A DNA stretch of 64,000 nt from Sphingomonas sp. KR3-1 (GCF_040049295.1 NZ_JBDZDQ010000001.1:1674001-1738000), one strand, 5' to 3'; positions 8,162 to 16,583 are shown, counted from the stretch's first letter. The notes: a model not told the origin generated them from the sequence alone. Numbers and translations: made by a program.

Positions 8162-9472
8162 TTAGACTTGGGCGCGGATCGTTGCGGCGCGCTCCGCGAG
8201 TACCGCCGCCGGCCCTTCAAGCTCGTAGAAGGCAAATGGATTGAGGAATTGCCGTCCCCAGAACAGCGCTCTATCCACCTGCCCTAGGTTCGCCTCGTCG
8301 CACAGCGAGAGCCATTGCGCGCCAATAGTCTCGATCTGCTTAGACACGATCGCGATTGCTTGGTCAGACGTCATATGGAATTCGCCGGCGGCAGCTAGAC
8401 AGGTGGCAATCTGGCTCGAGCGTTGCTGGCCAACAATCAGCATTGCTTGGCTGGCTTCCTGTCCGGCTCGGGCCTGTGGGCAAATGTCGTAGGCGGGCGT
8501 GAGAGCGAGCTGCGCCCCATCCCAAAAAGCGGCGTGGTTGCGCGCATGATCGTCGACATTGCCAACCAGGATGTTGAACGTTAGCCGCGCGAACAGCTCG
8601 TGCAGAGTCGCGGTCGGATCGATGAAGCGGAAGCGTATTTTTTCGGCAAGGTCCTGATAGCTGGCGTAGCGCGCCTGCATCTCGTCGAGCTCGAGGATGG
8701 TGAGAGCCGAGACCATCGCCCGCCGGTGCCAGTCATTCTCTGTCGGCACGCGATCAAACCGCTCGACTAAAAGCACATCCTTGCCCGCAGCATGGATCAG
8801 CCGGACCGGCGCGACTGATAGCCCAGCGAGCGCGGCTAGGCGCATCGCGATATATTCACCCTTCACGACCGAATAGGTGTCGCCGCTGCTGGAGAATTTA
8901 GCGACGTATTTACGCGACCCGTCCGTGAGCAGCGCCTTTGGACGGGCACCACCGATCGAACTGCCATGATGCAGGGCCTGATCGAGCTCCGGAGTGAGCG
9001 GCAGGTTCTTCTCAACCTTCTCCGCAGAGGCGAGCAGCTCCTCGACCGTCGCGTGCCTGCCGCCGCGTGGGGCATACGTGGTTGCAGACGTCTGGAAATC
9101 CAGTGCGCCGATTCGATCCGAGCCAGATTCGAGCAGGAAGACCAGCTCGTCCAGCTCAAGCCCATCAAGGTCGTCGCCTTTGACCCCGAAGGCCCTGTTG
9201 AGAATGACACGCCTTCCCCACGCGTCAGGGGCGCCGTCGCGGATCGCGCTCGCCATCGCGAGCGTACCGAGGGGCGCGATGGGTTCGCCTACGAGCGGGA
9301 GTTCCGGCATATAAAGCGGAATGGCGTCGGTCCGCTCGCGATACGAACGACCATAAATGAACTGGATACGCTCGCCATTGGGTACCAGCCGGCCAGCAAC
9401 TACTGGCTTCGTGGCCTCGGGCAGCCAGGTCCAGACAAAGGCCTCGCGCGGATGTGGCAGCTTAGAAGTCAT
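8162..9472 (-). CDS. HipA-family serine/threonine kinase toxin
   Basis: 436 residues. The N-terminal HipA subdomain (GRLVPNGERIQFIYGRSY) is followed by the kinase-like core: ARPKALLTDGSRKYVAKF for ATP binding, LLVERFDR, and the catalytic segment NILVGNVDDHARNHAAF around residues 300-315, then TPAYDICP as the metal-binding DFG-like element. HipA kinases phosphorylate glutamyl-tRNA synthetase or related targets and cause dormancy. The start at ATG 9472 overlaps the end of the upstream antitoxin gene by 11 bases. All expected kinase residues look intact. Confidence 0.92.
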   Translation of the reverse strand: MTSKLPHPREAFVWTWLPEATKPVVAGRLVPNGERIQFIYGRSYRERTDAIPLYMPELPLVGEPIAPLGTLAMASAIRDGAPDAWGRRVILNRAFGVKGDDLDGLELDELVFLLESGSDRIGALDFQTSATTYAPRGGRHATVEELLASAEKVEKNLPLTPELDQALHHGSSIGGARPKALLTDGSRKYVAKFSSSGDTYSVVKGEYIAMRLAALAGLSVAPVRLIHAAGKDVLLVERFDRVPTENDWHRRAMVSALTILELDEMQARYASYQDLAEKIRFRFIDPTATLHELFARLTFNILVGNVDDHARNHAAFWDGAQLALTPAYDICPQARAGQEASQAMLIVGQQRSSQIATCLAAAGEFHMTSDQAIAIVSKQIETIGAQWLSLCDEANLGQVDRALFWGRQFLNPFAFYELEGPAAVLAERAATIRAQV

Positions 9473-9800
9473 CGCTGATGCTCATCTGCTTCGGCCGCAC
9501 GCGGCTAGGAAGTAGTGCCAGGCGCTTACCCGCTTCGTCGAGCCGCATCGACACGCCGTGCGTGTCCTCTTCGAACAGCGGAATGCCGAGGATGGCACAA
9601 GCCTCGAAGGCAAGTCCCAGTTCGACCTTCGGATCACCCTGTTCGAGCCGCTGCAAGGTGCTGCGGTCGATACCGAGCCGGTCCGCCATTTCTTGCGCGG
9701 TCATCTTTCGCGACTTGCGCTCAAGCTGCACAAGCGCGCCAAGGAGCTCTACCGCGGCAATTGTATAGCGTGCGTAGCTGCGCTTCTTTGATGCAGGCAT
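9462..9800 (-). CDS. HipB-like XRE antitoxin
   Basis: 112 residues from ATG 9800 (MPASKKRSYARYT). An in-frame extension to 9926 would run through the operator repeats and is rejected. The helix-turn-helix is at about residues 35-60 (TAQEMADRLGIDRSTLQRLEQGD), followed by a short C-terminal arm (MRLDEAGKRL to SISDDF). It should neutralise the adjacent HipA and repress the pair through the repeats just upstream (9811-9930). Confidence 0.88.
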   Translation of the reverse strand: MPASKKRSYARYTIAAVELLGALVQLERKSRKMTAQEMADRLGIDRSTLQRLEQGDPKVELGLAFEACAILGIPLFEEDTHGVSMRLDEAGKRLALLPSRVRPKQMSISDDF

Positions 9801-9810
9801 TTGCGGGACC

Positions 9811-9930
9811 CATCCAGCGTTAAGTGGTTTAATGCGTGATGCATCCAGCAAATATACCTCCAGATACCCATTGTCAATGAATGTGCTGCATGCATCCAGC
9901 ACTAAAGGCATTAATGCTGGATGCATCCAA
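9811..9930 (-). promoter_or_regulatory. hipBA operator region with repeated CATCCAGC elements
   Basis: Upstream of hipB there are four copies of a CATCCAGC-type element: 9811-9818, ATGCATCCAGC at 9839-9849 and 9890-9900, and the inverted copy GCTGGATGCAT at 9916-9926. The last two form a perfect 11-bp inverted repeat (TGCATCCAGCA / TGCTGGATGCA, 13-base spacer). TGGATGCATCCA at 9918-9929 is itself palindromic. The E. coli HipB operator is TATCC-N8-GGATA, so the shared ATCC/GGAT cores fit multi-site autorepression. No clear -35/-10 was assigned. Confidence 0.65.
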
Positions 9931-10183
9931 CAATCGCTTTTATCGCGCAGCTTTCGCTGTTGCCGGCAGGGAAGGCCTCAAGCCGATCGATTTTTGCAAT
10001 TATCGCGCATCTGAAATGCGCGACAATTTATGGGCCAGGCGCTAGATCGACACCTGCTTTCTCGAAGCGATCGATGCATGGCAGCGTGCATCGCGTCGAC
10101 TATCCGGCTATCTCACGCGTTTGACGGGCAGTACCAATGACGAGTCTAATTCCTTCATTCTCGCATTAGTCGATGAGATACCA
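9931..10183. other. Intergenic segment, no gene seen
   Basis: Between the HipB operator and the RES-domain gene I find no convincing coding frame. The segment should hold the divergent promoter for the RES gene, but no clear -35/-10 pair was identified. Confidence 0.5.
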
Positions 10184-11383
10184 ATGGGAAGTTTGAAAGA
10201 CACGCTGCTCGACGCCGAGACCTTCACGTCACACCCAGACCGCTTCGTTTCGGCCGAGTGTTTCGAGGACCCCTTCCTCCAACGGCTGATCACCGCGAAC
10301 CTGGTGTCGAGGGTCTGCACCTATTCTGGCAGGAGAGCGCGCAAGCCTATAGCTGCGCCGCTGGATCTCGTCGTAACGCACATCCTCTCTAGTCTTGAAT
10401 GTCACTACGACGATGCGGCCAATGGGGTGGCTTGGGAAGGTGGATATGTCGGCGACATGACGCTGGATACCTATGACCTGGTCGACGAGACGGTGACGTT
10501 TGCCGACGATGCGAGCGACACATTGCGCTTCGATATCGTAAATGCGCTACCCCAGCGCGACTGGAGCAAGATCGATCCCTATGGGCCGCGCGAGCGTGAT
10601 GTGCTGTCGTGGAGCTGGAACGATTTTACCGAAACGGTGAAGCATGTCCGCCGATACTTCTTCGAGCGGCATCTCACATCGACCGATTGGCGAGAGGAGA
10701 CCGTCTCGCCTTCGCAGCTGCTCAGTGAGGTTTTGAGCAATTGCGAGGCCACCGGAATGATAAGGGCGTTGCCGGCAGGTCAGCGTTATTTCCGGTGTCG
10801 TTCGCGCAAGAAGGGCGAGCGCTACATCCACCCCATCGATCTCGGGCCCCCGCCGGCGGTGAAGGCGTCGCAGAGCCGCATGAGCCCGGCAGGCATTCCG
10901 ATGTTCTACGGCGCGCGTGAGAGGAAAACGGCTCGCGCCGAGATCCTCGAAGCGGGCCAGCGCTACGCAATCGCCGAGTTTCGAACCACTCGGCCCATCA
11001 GGATCCTCGACCTGACGATGTCTCCTCGCGTGAGTATCTTCGATCCACACAACGGCCATCTCAACGAGTGGGCACACTTCATGGGTGCGTTCGTGCGGGA
11101 TTTCCAGCGCCCAGTGGCGCACGACGGCGCGGAGCATGTCGACTATGTGCCGACCCAAGTGGTGAGCGAATATATCCGCTCTTGGCCGCGCAAGGGCGGG
11201 CAGATCGATGGCGTCGCCTACCGAAGTGTAAAGAGGCCAGGTGGGCAATGCGTGGTGTTGTTCATCGATGCGAGCGAGGTCGAACCCGCAATCGACCCGC
11301 GTGAAGCACCCGCCGGTACGAAGATGCTTGCGATGCGAGTGGTGACGAATCGTGGCAAATACGCTGGCGAGCGGGGCGCCTGA
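10184..11383 (+). CDS. HEPN/RES N-terminal plus RES-domain toxin
   Basis: 399 residues from ATG 10184; a TTG 21 codons upstream is possible but has no better ribosome site. The N-terminal 180 residues match the HEPN/RES N-terminal module (CFEDPFLQRLITANL, LDLVVTHILSSLECHYDDA). The C-terminal RES domain shows SRMSPAGIPMFYGARERKTA followed by an AEI glutamate and VPTQVVSEYIRSW, carrying the Arg/Tyr/Glu/Ser pattern of NAD+-degrading RES toxins. No Xre/Res_N antitoxin gene is adjacent, so the N-terminal domain may provide control or target sensing. Confidence 0.85.
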   Translation: MGSLKDTLLDAETFTSHPDRFVSAECFEDPFLQRLITANLVSRVCTYSGRRARKPIAAPLDLVVTHILSSLECHYDDAANGVAWEGGYVGDMTLDTYDLVDETVTFADDASDTLRFDIVNALPQRDWSKIDPYGPRERDVLSWSWNDFTETVKHVRRYFFERHLTSTDWREETVSPSQLLSEVLSNCEATGMIRALPAGQRYFRCRSRKKGERYIHPIDLGPPPAVKASQSRMSPAGIPMFYGARERKTARAEILEAGQRYAIAEFRTTRPIRILDLTMSPRVSIFDPHNGHLNEWAHFMGAFVRDFQRPVAHDGAEHVDYVPTQVVSEYIRSWPRKGGQIDGVAYRSVKRPGGQCVVLFIDASEVEPAIDPREAPAGTKMLAMRVVTNRGKYAGERGA

Positions 11384-11395
11384 GCACCCTTGCCG

Positions 11396-12544
11396 TCAAC
11401 CGGATGGCTCACTCCAACCGAGGGCAGTGAGCGCAGTCGAAAGGCGGAGCGCCATGGCATCGCCGAACGGCCCGTCGACGGCCTTGGCGTGCGCGATCAA
11501 TCCGCCAATATGACGCACCATGCCCCATATCGATGCGAAGTGGCGCGACGCAGCGTGCTCTGCCAGCCCGAACGTCTCGATCCCTCGAACATGTCCCTCA
11601 AGCCGCGCTCGATACTCGCGCGAGAGCCGCACTTGGCTGCCATCGACGAGAAGCCCGAGCACCAGCTTTCGCGCGCCGGGCGGCGCGATAGTGATCTTCT
11701 TCCGGTGCAGACGATGCCCGAAGGATGCAAATATCCGAGTGATATCGTTGAGGAGGTCGCGGATTTCCCGCCGCGTGATGTCGTCACTGGTCGAGAAAAC
11801 GACGTCGTCGGAATACCGCGTATAGACTAGACCCTGGCTGCGCGCGAGCGATGCGAGAAGGTCGTCCATCGGCTCGCTGACCAGGTTCGAGAGCATCGGG
11901 CTGGTTGGGGCGCCCTGTGGCAAATGGCCGAGACGATCGTCGCTATAAGCAGTGATTTCCGTTGGGCCATGAACGCGGCGCGACTGCCATCTCGGCGGGA
12001 TGCTCGCATAGGCTGAATGCACGCGGGTACAAATCCTTGCGAGCTCGAACGCGATCAGAGGTTGATAGCCGCACGAACGAAATATCGAATAGACTCGATC
12101 CTCCGAAATGCTCTCGAAGAAGTCGTGAATATCGAATTTGAACAGCCATCTCGCGCCAATGTGGCGGCTCGCGCATTTCAAGGGCGAGGCGCCGCGCGCA
12201 TAGGCCATACTGCAGATGTGAACCGGGCGGTTCGCCAAAACCTGGCGCGCGATCCAGCGCTGCACGCTCAACAGCTGCGGCTCTGGAGATGCGATCAAGC
12301 GGCTGCCGCCAGTCTTCTTGCGGATGGTGAACGGCGTATAGCCATCCTCGCTGCGGGAAACGATCGCCCTCAGATATTTGTAGTCGGCGCCGGTGATGTG
12401 AGCGAGATGGCGCAGCGTCAGAATAGCCGGCACGCCATTGCGCTCTACGCGTTCAGCCTGGGCGAGAACGTGCTGAATGGTCTGGGACGAAAGACCCGCC
12501 GCCAGAGCGTTGGCACGATATTGGTGGGGCGAAGCGCCAATCAT
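11396..12544 (-). CDS. Retron-type reverse transcriptase
   Basis: 382 residues. RT motifs in order: FTIRKKTGGSRLIASPEPQL (RT1/2), FDIHDFFESI near 140 (RT3), HLPQGAPTSPMLSNL near 210 (RT4) and YTRYSDDVVFST near 243 (RT5, catalytic YxDD as YSDD), then LHRKKITIAPPG. The retron NAxxH before RT3 reads CASRH, and the retron VTG triplet reads VLG (LVLGLLVDG), so it is a divergent retron-like RT. No maturase, DnaQ or Cas1 domain is present. It follows a structured 173-bp spacer and a PRTase-like gene on the same strand, fitting a tripartite retron. Confidence 0.85.
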   Translation of the reverse strand: MIGASPHQYRANALAAGLSSQTIQHVLAQAERVERNGVPAILTLRHLAHITGADYKYLRAIVSRSEDGYTPFTIRKKTGGSRLIASPEPQLLSVQRWIARQVLANRPVHICSMAYARGASPLKCASRHIGARWLFKFDIHDFFESISEDRVYSIFRSCGYQPLIAFELARICTRVHSAYASIPPRWQSRRVHGPTEITAYSDDRLGHLPQGAPTSPMLSNLVSEPMDDLLASLARSQGLVYTRYSDDVVFSTSDDITRREIRDLLNDITRIFASFGHRLHRKKITIAPPGARKLVLGLLVDGSQVRLSREYRARLEGHVRGIETFGLAEHAASRHFASIWGMVRHIGGLIAHAKAVDGPFGDAMALRLSTALTALGWSEPSG

Positions 12545-12717
12545 CTACTTTGGTCACCCCCGTGACGACGACAAGCGAGACGGCTCGAGACATCGAGAGA
12601 GGAAGTCTCGCTTGTCGCCGGCGCGAATGGCGGCTGATTTTTCCAGCCGAATGCGACGCATTCGGCCGCCGGTTTCCCGGATGGACGCCGACGGTCACCC
12701 GCCGGCAACGCTAGGTG
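12545..12717 (-). ncRNA. Putative retron msr-msd ncRNA region
   Basis: The spacer between effector and RT genes, transcribed leftward, is rich in inverted repeats. The best is a perfect 13-bp stem CGACAAGCGAGAC/GTCTCGCTTGTCG (12569-12581 with 12605-12617, 23-base loop containing a smaller CTCGA/TCGAG stem), suited to an msd hairpin. Others are CCGAATGCG/CGCATTCGG (12647-12655 with 12657-12665) and CGGCTG/CAGCCG (12631-12636 with 12644-12649), which overlap and may be alternative. The a1/a2 pairing and branching G could not be fixed by eye, so boundaries are approximate. Confidence 0.6.
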
Positions 12718-13932
12718 TCAACGCCCCGCCCTCAATTGCCGAGGATAGTAGGGCTCGTCACTGCCATTCAATAGGAAATCGTCGCCGGGCAACGTGATCT
12801 TCTTGGCGTGCTGCAATTCAGCACGGCCACGATCGGTCAAATGGAAGCTGCGGTCGATCAACTTGAAGGTTGTGCAAAGGTCGGCGGCGCGGCGGACTGC
12901 GGGCAGAGATAACCCTGTCAGCTGCGCAACCAAATGCCGATCCCGGGGGCGGCGTGCGATCGCTGCGAGCACCAGCATCATGTCCTGTGTGTCTTGAGAC
13001 CGCAATTGGCTCCAATCGATCAGCGATAGTCGCGGCTGCTGCAACTGCCGTACCGCCGAGGCTCGCTGCCGATCACGGTCTGTCAGACTGAAGAGTGCGC
13101 GAACGTCGTCGGGAATACCTTTGTCTAGGAAAAATGGTGCCCAACCCGGGTGGCCGGCGCGAAACATCTGCCATAAGATCACCGGCAGATTGTTGGGAGC
13201 ACTGTGCGAGAAGGCAAGCAGGCCACCCGTGTCACCGTAGCCGAGCGGCGAGGTTTGAATGGCGGTTGAGGCATAGGTCGTACATAATCTCTTGATGCGC
13301 TGGATCTGATCCTCGTCCCACTTCCGGGTCCCGATCGTCGGGCACATCGTATGGACGTGGACGTGTTCCTCGCCGAACGTGCGTTGCAGGTTCCGAAACG
13401 CCAGCGGCGTGGCCGCATAACAGGCCACATGATATTCGATGCGCTGGTAGGAGAGCCAGCTGCGCAAGGTTGGATGCGCCTTGAAGCCGCGGTAGAAGGT
13501 CTTGATCCTGCCTCCCGAGCCCGAAAAATCATCGACCAGCAAGATGGTGCGGCATCTCGCGCCGCGCATATTCTTGAGGCTCGGCGCTTCGACAAAGGGC
13601 TGTTTGACGCCAGCAGCGCGGCGAACGCCATTTAACATCGCCGCGACGATAGCCTCGCTGCCCGGAAAAGACTGAGGCAGCAGGAGACGCGCGGGCGCAT
13701 CGCGCCCGTGCTGAAAATAACGCTGGCCGGGAGCGAGCTCGCGTACCGGCACGAGGGCGATCGGATTTGGGAGGCTGTCGGCAAGCGATTCGATCAGCCC
13801 GGACAGGCCGATCTGCAACGCGTCCTGTCCAACGAGCTCAATACTGTCGAGCAACAGCGCGGCACTCTCGCGCTCGGCGACATCGAAGTTGCCGAGCCAG
13901 TTCAGGCCGCGGGGCGTATCGCTCAGGAGCAA
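12718..13932 (-). CDS. PRTase-like protein with C-terminal winged helix (probable retron effector)
   Basis: 404 residues from TTG 13932, which has GAGGA about 6 bases upstream. Residues about 130-160 contain a phosphoribosyltransferase-type PRPP loop: TILLVDDFSGSGGRIKTFY (hydrophobic strand, DD, then SGSGG). The C-terminal 100 residues look like a winged helix (LVAQLTGLSLPAVRRAADLC, then FHLTDRGRAELQHAKK). PRTase-like effectors with a winged helix are, from memory, the type III group of the retron classification. The gene lies directly before the structured spacer and RT on the same strand. Enzymatic activity is inferred, not shown. Confidence 0.72.
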   Translation of the reverse strand: MLLSDTPRGLNWLGNFDVAERESAALLLDSIELVGQDALQIGLSGLIESLADSLPNPIALVPVRELAPGQRYFQHGRDAPARLLLPQSFPGSEAIVAAMLNGVRRAAGVKQPFVEAPSLKNMRGARCRTILLVDDFSGSGGRIKTFYRGFKAHPTLRSWLSYQRIEYHVACYAATPLAFRNLQRTFGEEHVHVHTMCPTIGTRKWDEDQIQRIKRLCTTYASTAIQTSPLGYGDTGGLLAFSHSAPNNLPVILWQMFRAGHPGWAPFFLDKGIPDDVRALFSLTDRDRQRASAVRQLQQPRLSLIDWSQLRSQDTQDMMLVLAAIARRPRDRHLVAQLTGLSLPAVRRAADLCTTFKLIDRSFHLTDRGRAELQHAKKITLPGDDFLLNGSDEPYYPRQLRAGR

Positions 13933-14651
13933 CCCAATCCTCTAACGTTGCTTTTGGACGGAGAAACCGAAGGCTAAGATGATACCCTCCGGCAAGCTTT
14001 CGGCCAGTATTTTGTGCGTTGTCCTACTGCACGAGCCTCGTCCCAGTAGATCGCTATCGGCGATCCGGAACGGATGCCGTCGATCGGTAACCCTCGCGAT
14101 TGCAGATTTCTTGGTTCAGGAAGTTCGGCAAAGAATGTGTCGGGATGAGGGTGAAGTGAGGCTCGAGCATAACGTCCACTCACGTCCAGCCTTATCCACG
14201 AATCCAGAGTGTGCTATTGATAGTTACGGCGATCTTTAAGTCGACGATTTTGCTCGCAAAATCAGCGGCTTAGCTGCCCAGCTAGAAAGCTCTTCTGGGC
14301 TTCAATAGGAAGCCCGTTGCGCGTCCGATTAACGCAGGTGAGAAGGTCCTCGCCGAGACTGAGCGTCGGACGCTTTGCCAAATTCCAGCCTAAGCCGATG
14401 CAACGCTCAAAGCGATCGTTACTTCCCAAATAATCCCACCTCTAGCGGTGGGAAAAGTGGCGGGTAGTCCAAGACATTCAGATGATTTTCCACGTTAAAA
14501 CAATGGGTTGCTAGGGAACTGGAAATCCCTCCCGCTCCGCCATTTCGCCTGCTTCAGGGTCCGTCAAAACTCTTCCGGATTACTATAAACCCTGCAGAGA
14601 GCCGGGACCCTCCACCCTCATCGGATTTCACTCGAAGAGCGGGCAGAGGAA
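13933..14651. other. 719-bp non-coding boundary region
   Basis: No convincing gene. Short frames (for example 13979-14239 forward) have no ribosome site and no recognisable product. The segment is lower in GC than the RNA-repair operon to its right. It contains a small hairpin near 14430-14455 (CCCACC / GGTGGG) and a tRNA-3'-end-like sequence described separately. It looks like the junction between the accessory island and the core region. Confidence 0.6.
14511..14542 (+). other. tRNA-Ser 3'-end-like sequence, possible att scar
   Basis: The segment ends in CCCTCCCGCTCCGCCA, which looks like the acceptor 3' strand plus CCA of a tRNA-Ser. It is preceded by AGGGA-ACTGGAAA-TCCCT, a T-arm-like 5-bp hairpin whose loop is degenerate. 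No anticodon or D arm precedes it. Integrases often use the 3' end of tRNA-Ser genes and leave such a direct repeat at island ends. No integrase is in the window. Confidence 0.4.
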
Positions 14652-15677
14652 TCAGGCGTCGCGCCTTCGTCGCACCAAATGGCATCCGTTCGACTGCTGT
14701 TCGAATACCCAGCGCTGGCCCGTAAAGCGCTCGATGGTGTCGCGCGCGGTCAATGCATGCTGGCTCGGCTTCACCGTAGTGAAGCTGCCACCACCCGCCA
14801 GTGCGAAAGGCAGTAGGAGCTGGTCCGCCAGATAGGGTCCCGCGAACGCATCGGAAGCCAGGAACCCGGCCATGCGATGCGCTGCCGTCTTGGCGAGCGA
14901 TTCCGCCGACAGGCCCAATTTACCGAAACCCGTGAAAATCTCGGTGGCATGCTCGAACATCGCCTCGAGCAACAACACGTTGCCCGGGCCCTGTTCCTCC
15001 GGAAGCTGCCGCGCGGCAAACGCATCTTCCGGCCAGTCGGGAAGCAGTTTGCGCACCGTCGCAATCTCGCGCTCGGCGATGTTGGGTGCCAGCGCCGCGA
15101 ACAATGCCGTGCCGGACACGGACCGAAGCGCGCCACGATCGAGGCAGTCGATCGGCGCCAGCGTGCCCGGCACGATATCCACCTCTATCCGCCCTCCCCC
15201 ACGCGGATAGAAGCCGTGACGGACGAGCCGCATCTCGATATTCGCGCCCATGCGACGTATCACCGGCACGAACGCCTTCGCCATGAAGTCGAACGGCGGG
15301 GCGAGCATGTTGTGGGTCCCGCCTTCGAGGACGAGCCGCGAGGGGCCGCCGGCCAGCAGCAGCGGCATCAGCAGGGTCTGGAAGACCAGACCGGTGCTGC
15401 CCGCCGTGCCCACCGCGAAATGATATTCGCCGGGCGCGACGCGGCCGGGCGTGAAGGTGAAGTCGGACGCGCCGACCGCTACACCTTCGCAGATGGCGCC
15501 ACCGATCGCGCACGCCGCCTCGATCGCCGTGACGTGCTGGCGCATCAGCCCCGGCTTCTCGCGCTTGCCGCGCGCATTGGTGATGCGGAACGGCTGCCCG
15601 GTGACGAGCGACAGCGCGCAGCTATTGCGCACTACCTGCCCGCCGCCTTCGCCTTCCGATCCATCGATGATGATCAT
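14652..15677 (-). CDS. rtcA: RNA 3'-terminal phosphate cyclase RtcA
   Basis: 341 residues, the usual length. It converts RNA 3'-phosphate to 2',3'-cyclic phosphate using ATP through a histidine-AMP intermediate. The signature IDGSEGEGGGQVVRNS opens the protein, HFAVGTAGSTGLVFQTLL and GGTHNMLAPPFDFM follow, and PSQHALT near residue 310 carries the catalytic histidine. The start ATG overlaps the upstream nucleotidyltransferase stop as ATGA. It is the last gene of the sigma54/RtcR-controlled RNA-repair operon. Confidence 0.96.
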   Translation of the reverse strand: MIIIDGSEGEGGGQVVRNSCALSLVTGQPFRITNARGKREKPGLMRQHVTAIEAACAIGGAICEGVAVGASDFTFTPGRVAPGEYHFAVGTAGSTGLVFQTLLMPLLLAGGPSRLVLEGGTHNMLAPPFDFMAKAFVPVIRRMGANIEMRLVRHGFYPRGGGRIEVDIVPGTLAPIDCLDRGALRSVSGTALFAALAPNIAEREIATVRKLLPDWPEDAFAARQLPEEQGPGNVLLLEAMFEHATEIFTGFGKLGLSAESLAKTAAHRMAGFLASDAFAGPYLADQLLLPFALAGGGSFTTVKPSQHALTARDTIERFTGQRWVFEQQSNGCHLVRRRRDA

Positions 15678-16471
15678 GTGTTTACCAGTTCACGAAAAAG
15701 TTGATCCGAGCGATCGACGAAACGATCGCGCAATTTGCGCGCCGGGAGCTCGGCCGCTTGGCCGAGCTCGTCGCGGATCAGTGCATCGATCGCGGACAGC
15801 CGGGCCCCGTTCGCACGTTCGTTGGTGCGGGCCTTTGCCTCGACCAGCGCATCGATCTGCTCGACCAGCACGGCCGGCAGATCGCTGGCCGCAACCAGTG
15901 CCTGCAGGTTCATCGGCGGACGCGATGCCGGGCTCAGCCGGATTGTCCGGATCGCCAGCGCCGGGCGCAGTGCGTAGAAATACTTCTTCACCGGCACCGG
16001 ATCCCCACCATAGAGCCACCGATCCGCGGCCAACTTGCCCGATCGCGCATAGTGATACGCAATCGCGCGCGGATTGAGCAGATCGTCCGCAAGGCGCCTC
16101 AGCCGGCCGACAAAGCGGTCGTCGGGCCGGTAGCGGATCGGCGATTCGATCCACTCGCTCACCACCGCGTTGGACTTGAGCAGCAGGGTAAGCGCCTTGC
16201 GCACGTCCCAACCATTCAGATCGATTTCGTCCTCGATGGGCGTCTCGATCACGTCGCGGCCCGGTGCGAGCGAGAGATACCAGTCGCGCGGCCGGACATA
16301 GAGGAAGCGCACATCATAGTCGCTGTCGGGCGAGGGAAACCCCCAGGCGCGCGAACCGGATTCGACCGCGAGCAGCAGGCGCACGCCATTGTCCGCCTCG
16401 ATCCTGTCGAGCCGAGCCTTGATCTCCTGCCGGACAGCTGGAGGGATGGTCCTGTCAGCCTTGGTCGTCAT
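15674..16471 (-). CDS. RNA-repair-associated nucleotidyltransferase (RlaP type, Pol beta fold)
   Basis: 265 residues from ATG 16471 (MTTKADRT), which is preceded by a purine-rich AGAAGAG; ATG 16483 and TTG 16486 are in-frame alternatives. The Pol-beta nucleotidyltransferase signature is clear near residue 45: GSRAWGFPSPDSDYDVRFLY (GS...DxD). It matches the family found beside RNA ligases and RtcB, named RlaP for RNA-ligase-associated. A role as a tRNA-end nucleotidyl or CCA-repair enzyme is inferred. It sits between rtcB and rtcA and overlaps rtcA by 4 bases. Confidence 0.88.
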   Translation of the reverse strand: MTTKADRTIPPAVRQEIKARLDRIEADNGVRLLLAVESGSRAWGFPSPDSDYDVRFLYVRPRDWYLSLAPGRDVIETPIEDEIDLNGWDVRKALTLLLKSNAVVSEWIESPIRYRPDDRFVGRLRRLADDLLNPRAIAYHYARSGKLAADRWLYGGDPVPVKKYFYALRPALAIRTIRLSPASRPPMNLQALVAASDLPAVLVEQIDALVEAKARTNERANGARLSAIDALIRDELGQAAELPARKLRDRFVDRSDQLFRELVNT

Positions 16472-16583
16472 TTCTCTTCTCATCAAACCGACGGGGTGCG
16501 CCGCACGCCCGTTGTCGGGCGGCGACGCATCCTCTCGGCCCTTTCGGGGAAATCGGCGGTGTGCGCCAAAGGCTGACGAGAGC

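Noticed and set aside
9801..9926. Longer HipB start that would begin in the operator
   Set aside because: It would translate the operator repeats; MPASKKRS at 9800 gives a normal-length HipB.
12552..12700. GGTCACCC copies as the retron a1/a2 pair
   Set aside because: They are direct repeats, not complementary, so they cannot form the a1/a2 duplex.
13979..14239. Forward frame of 86 codons at the island edge
   Set aside because: No ribosome site, weak composition, and no partner gene.
1..14650. Prophage or transposon
   Set aside because: No integrase, transposase, structural phage gene or terminal inverted repeats are visible; only an island with a possible att scar is supported.
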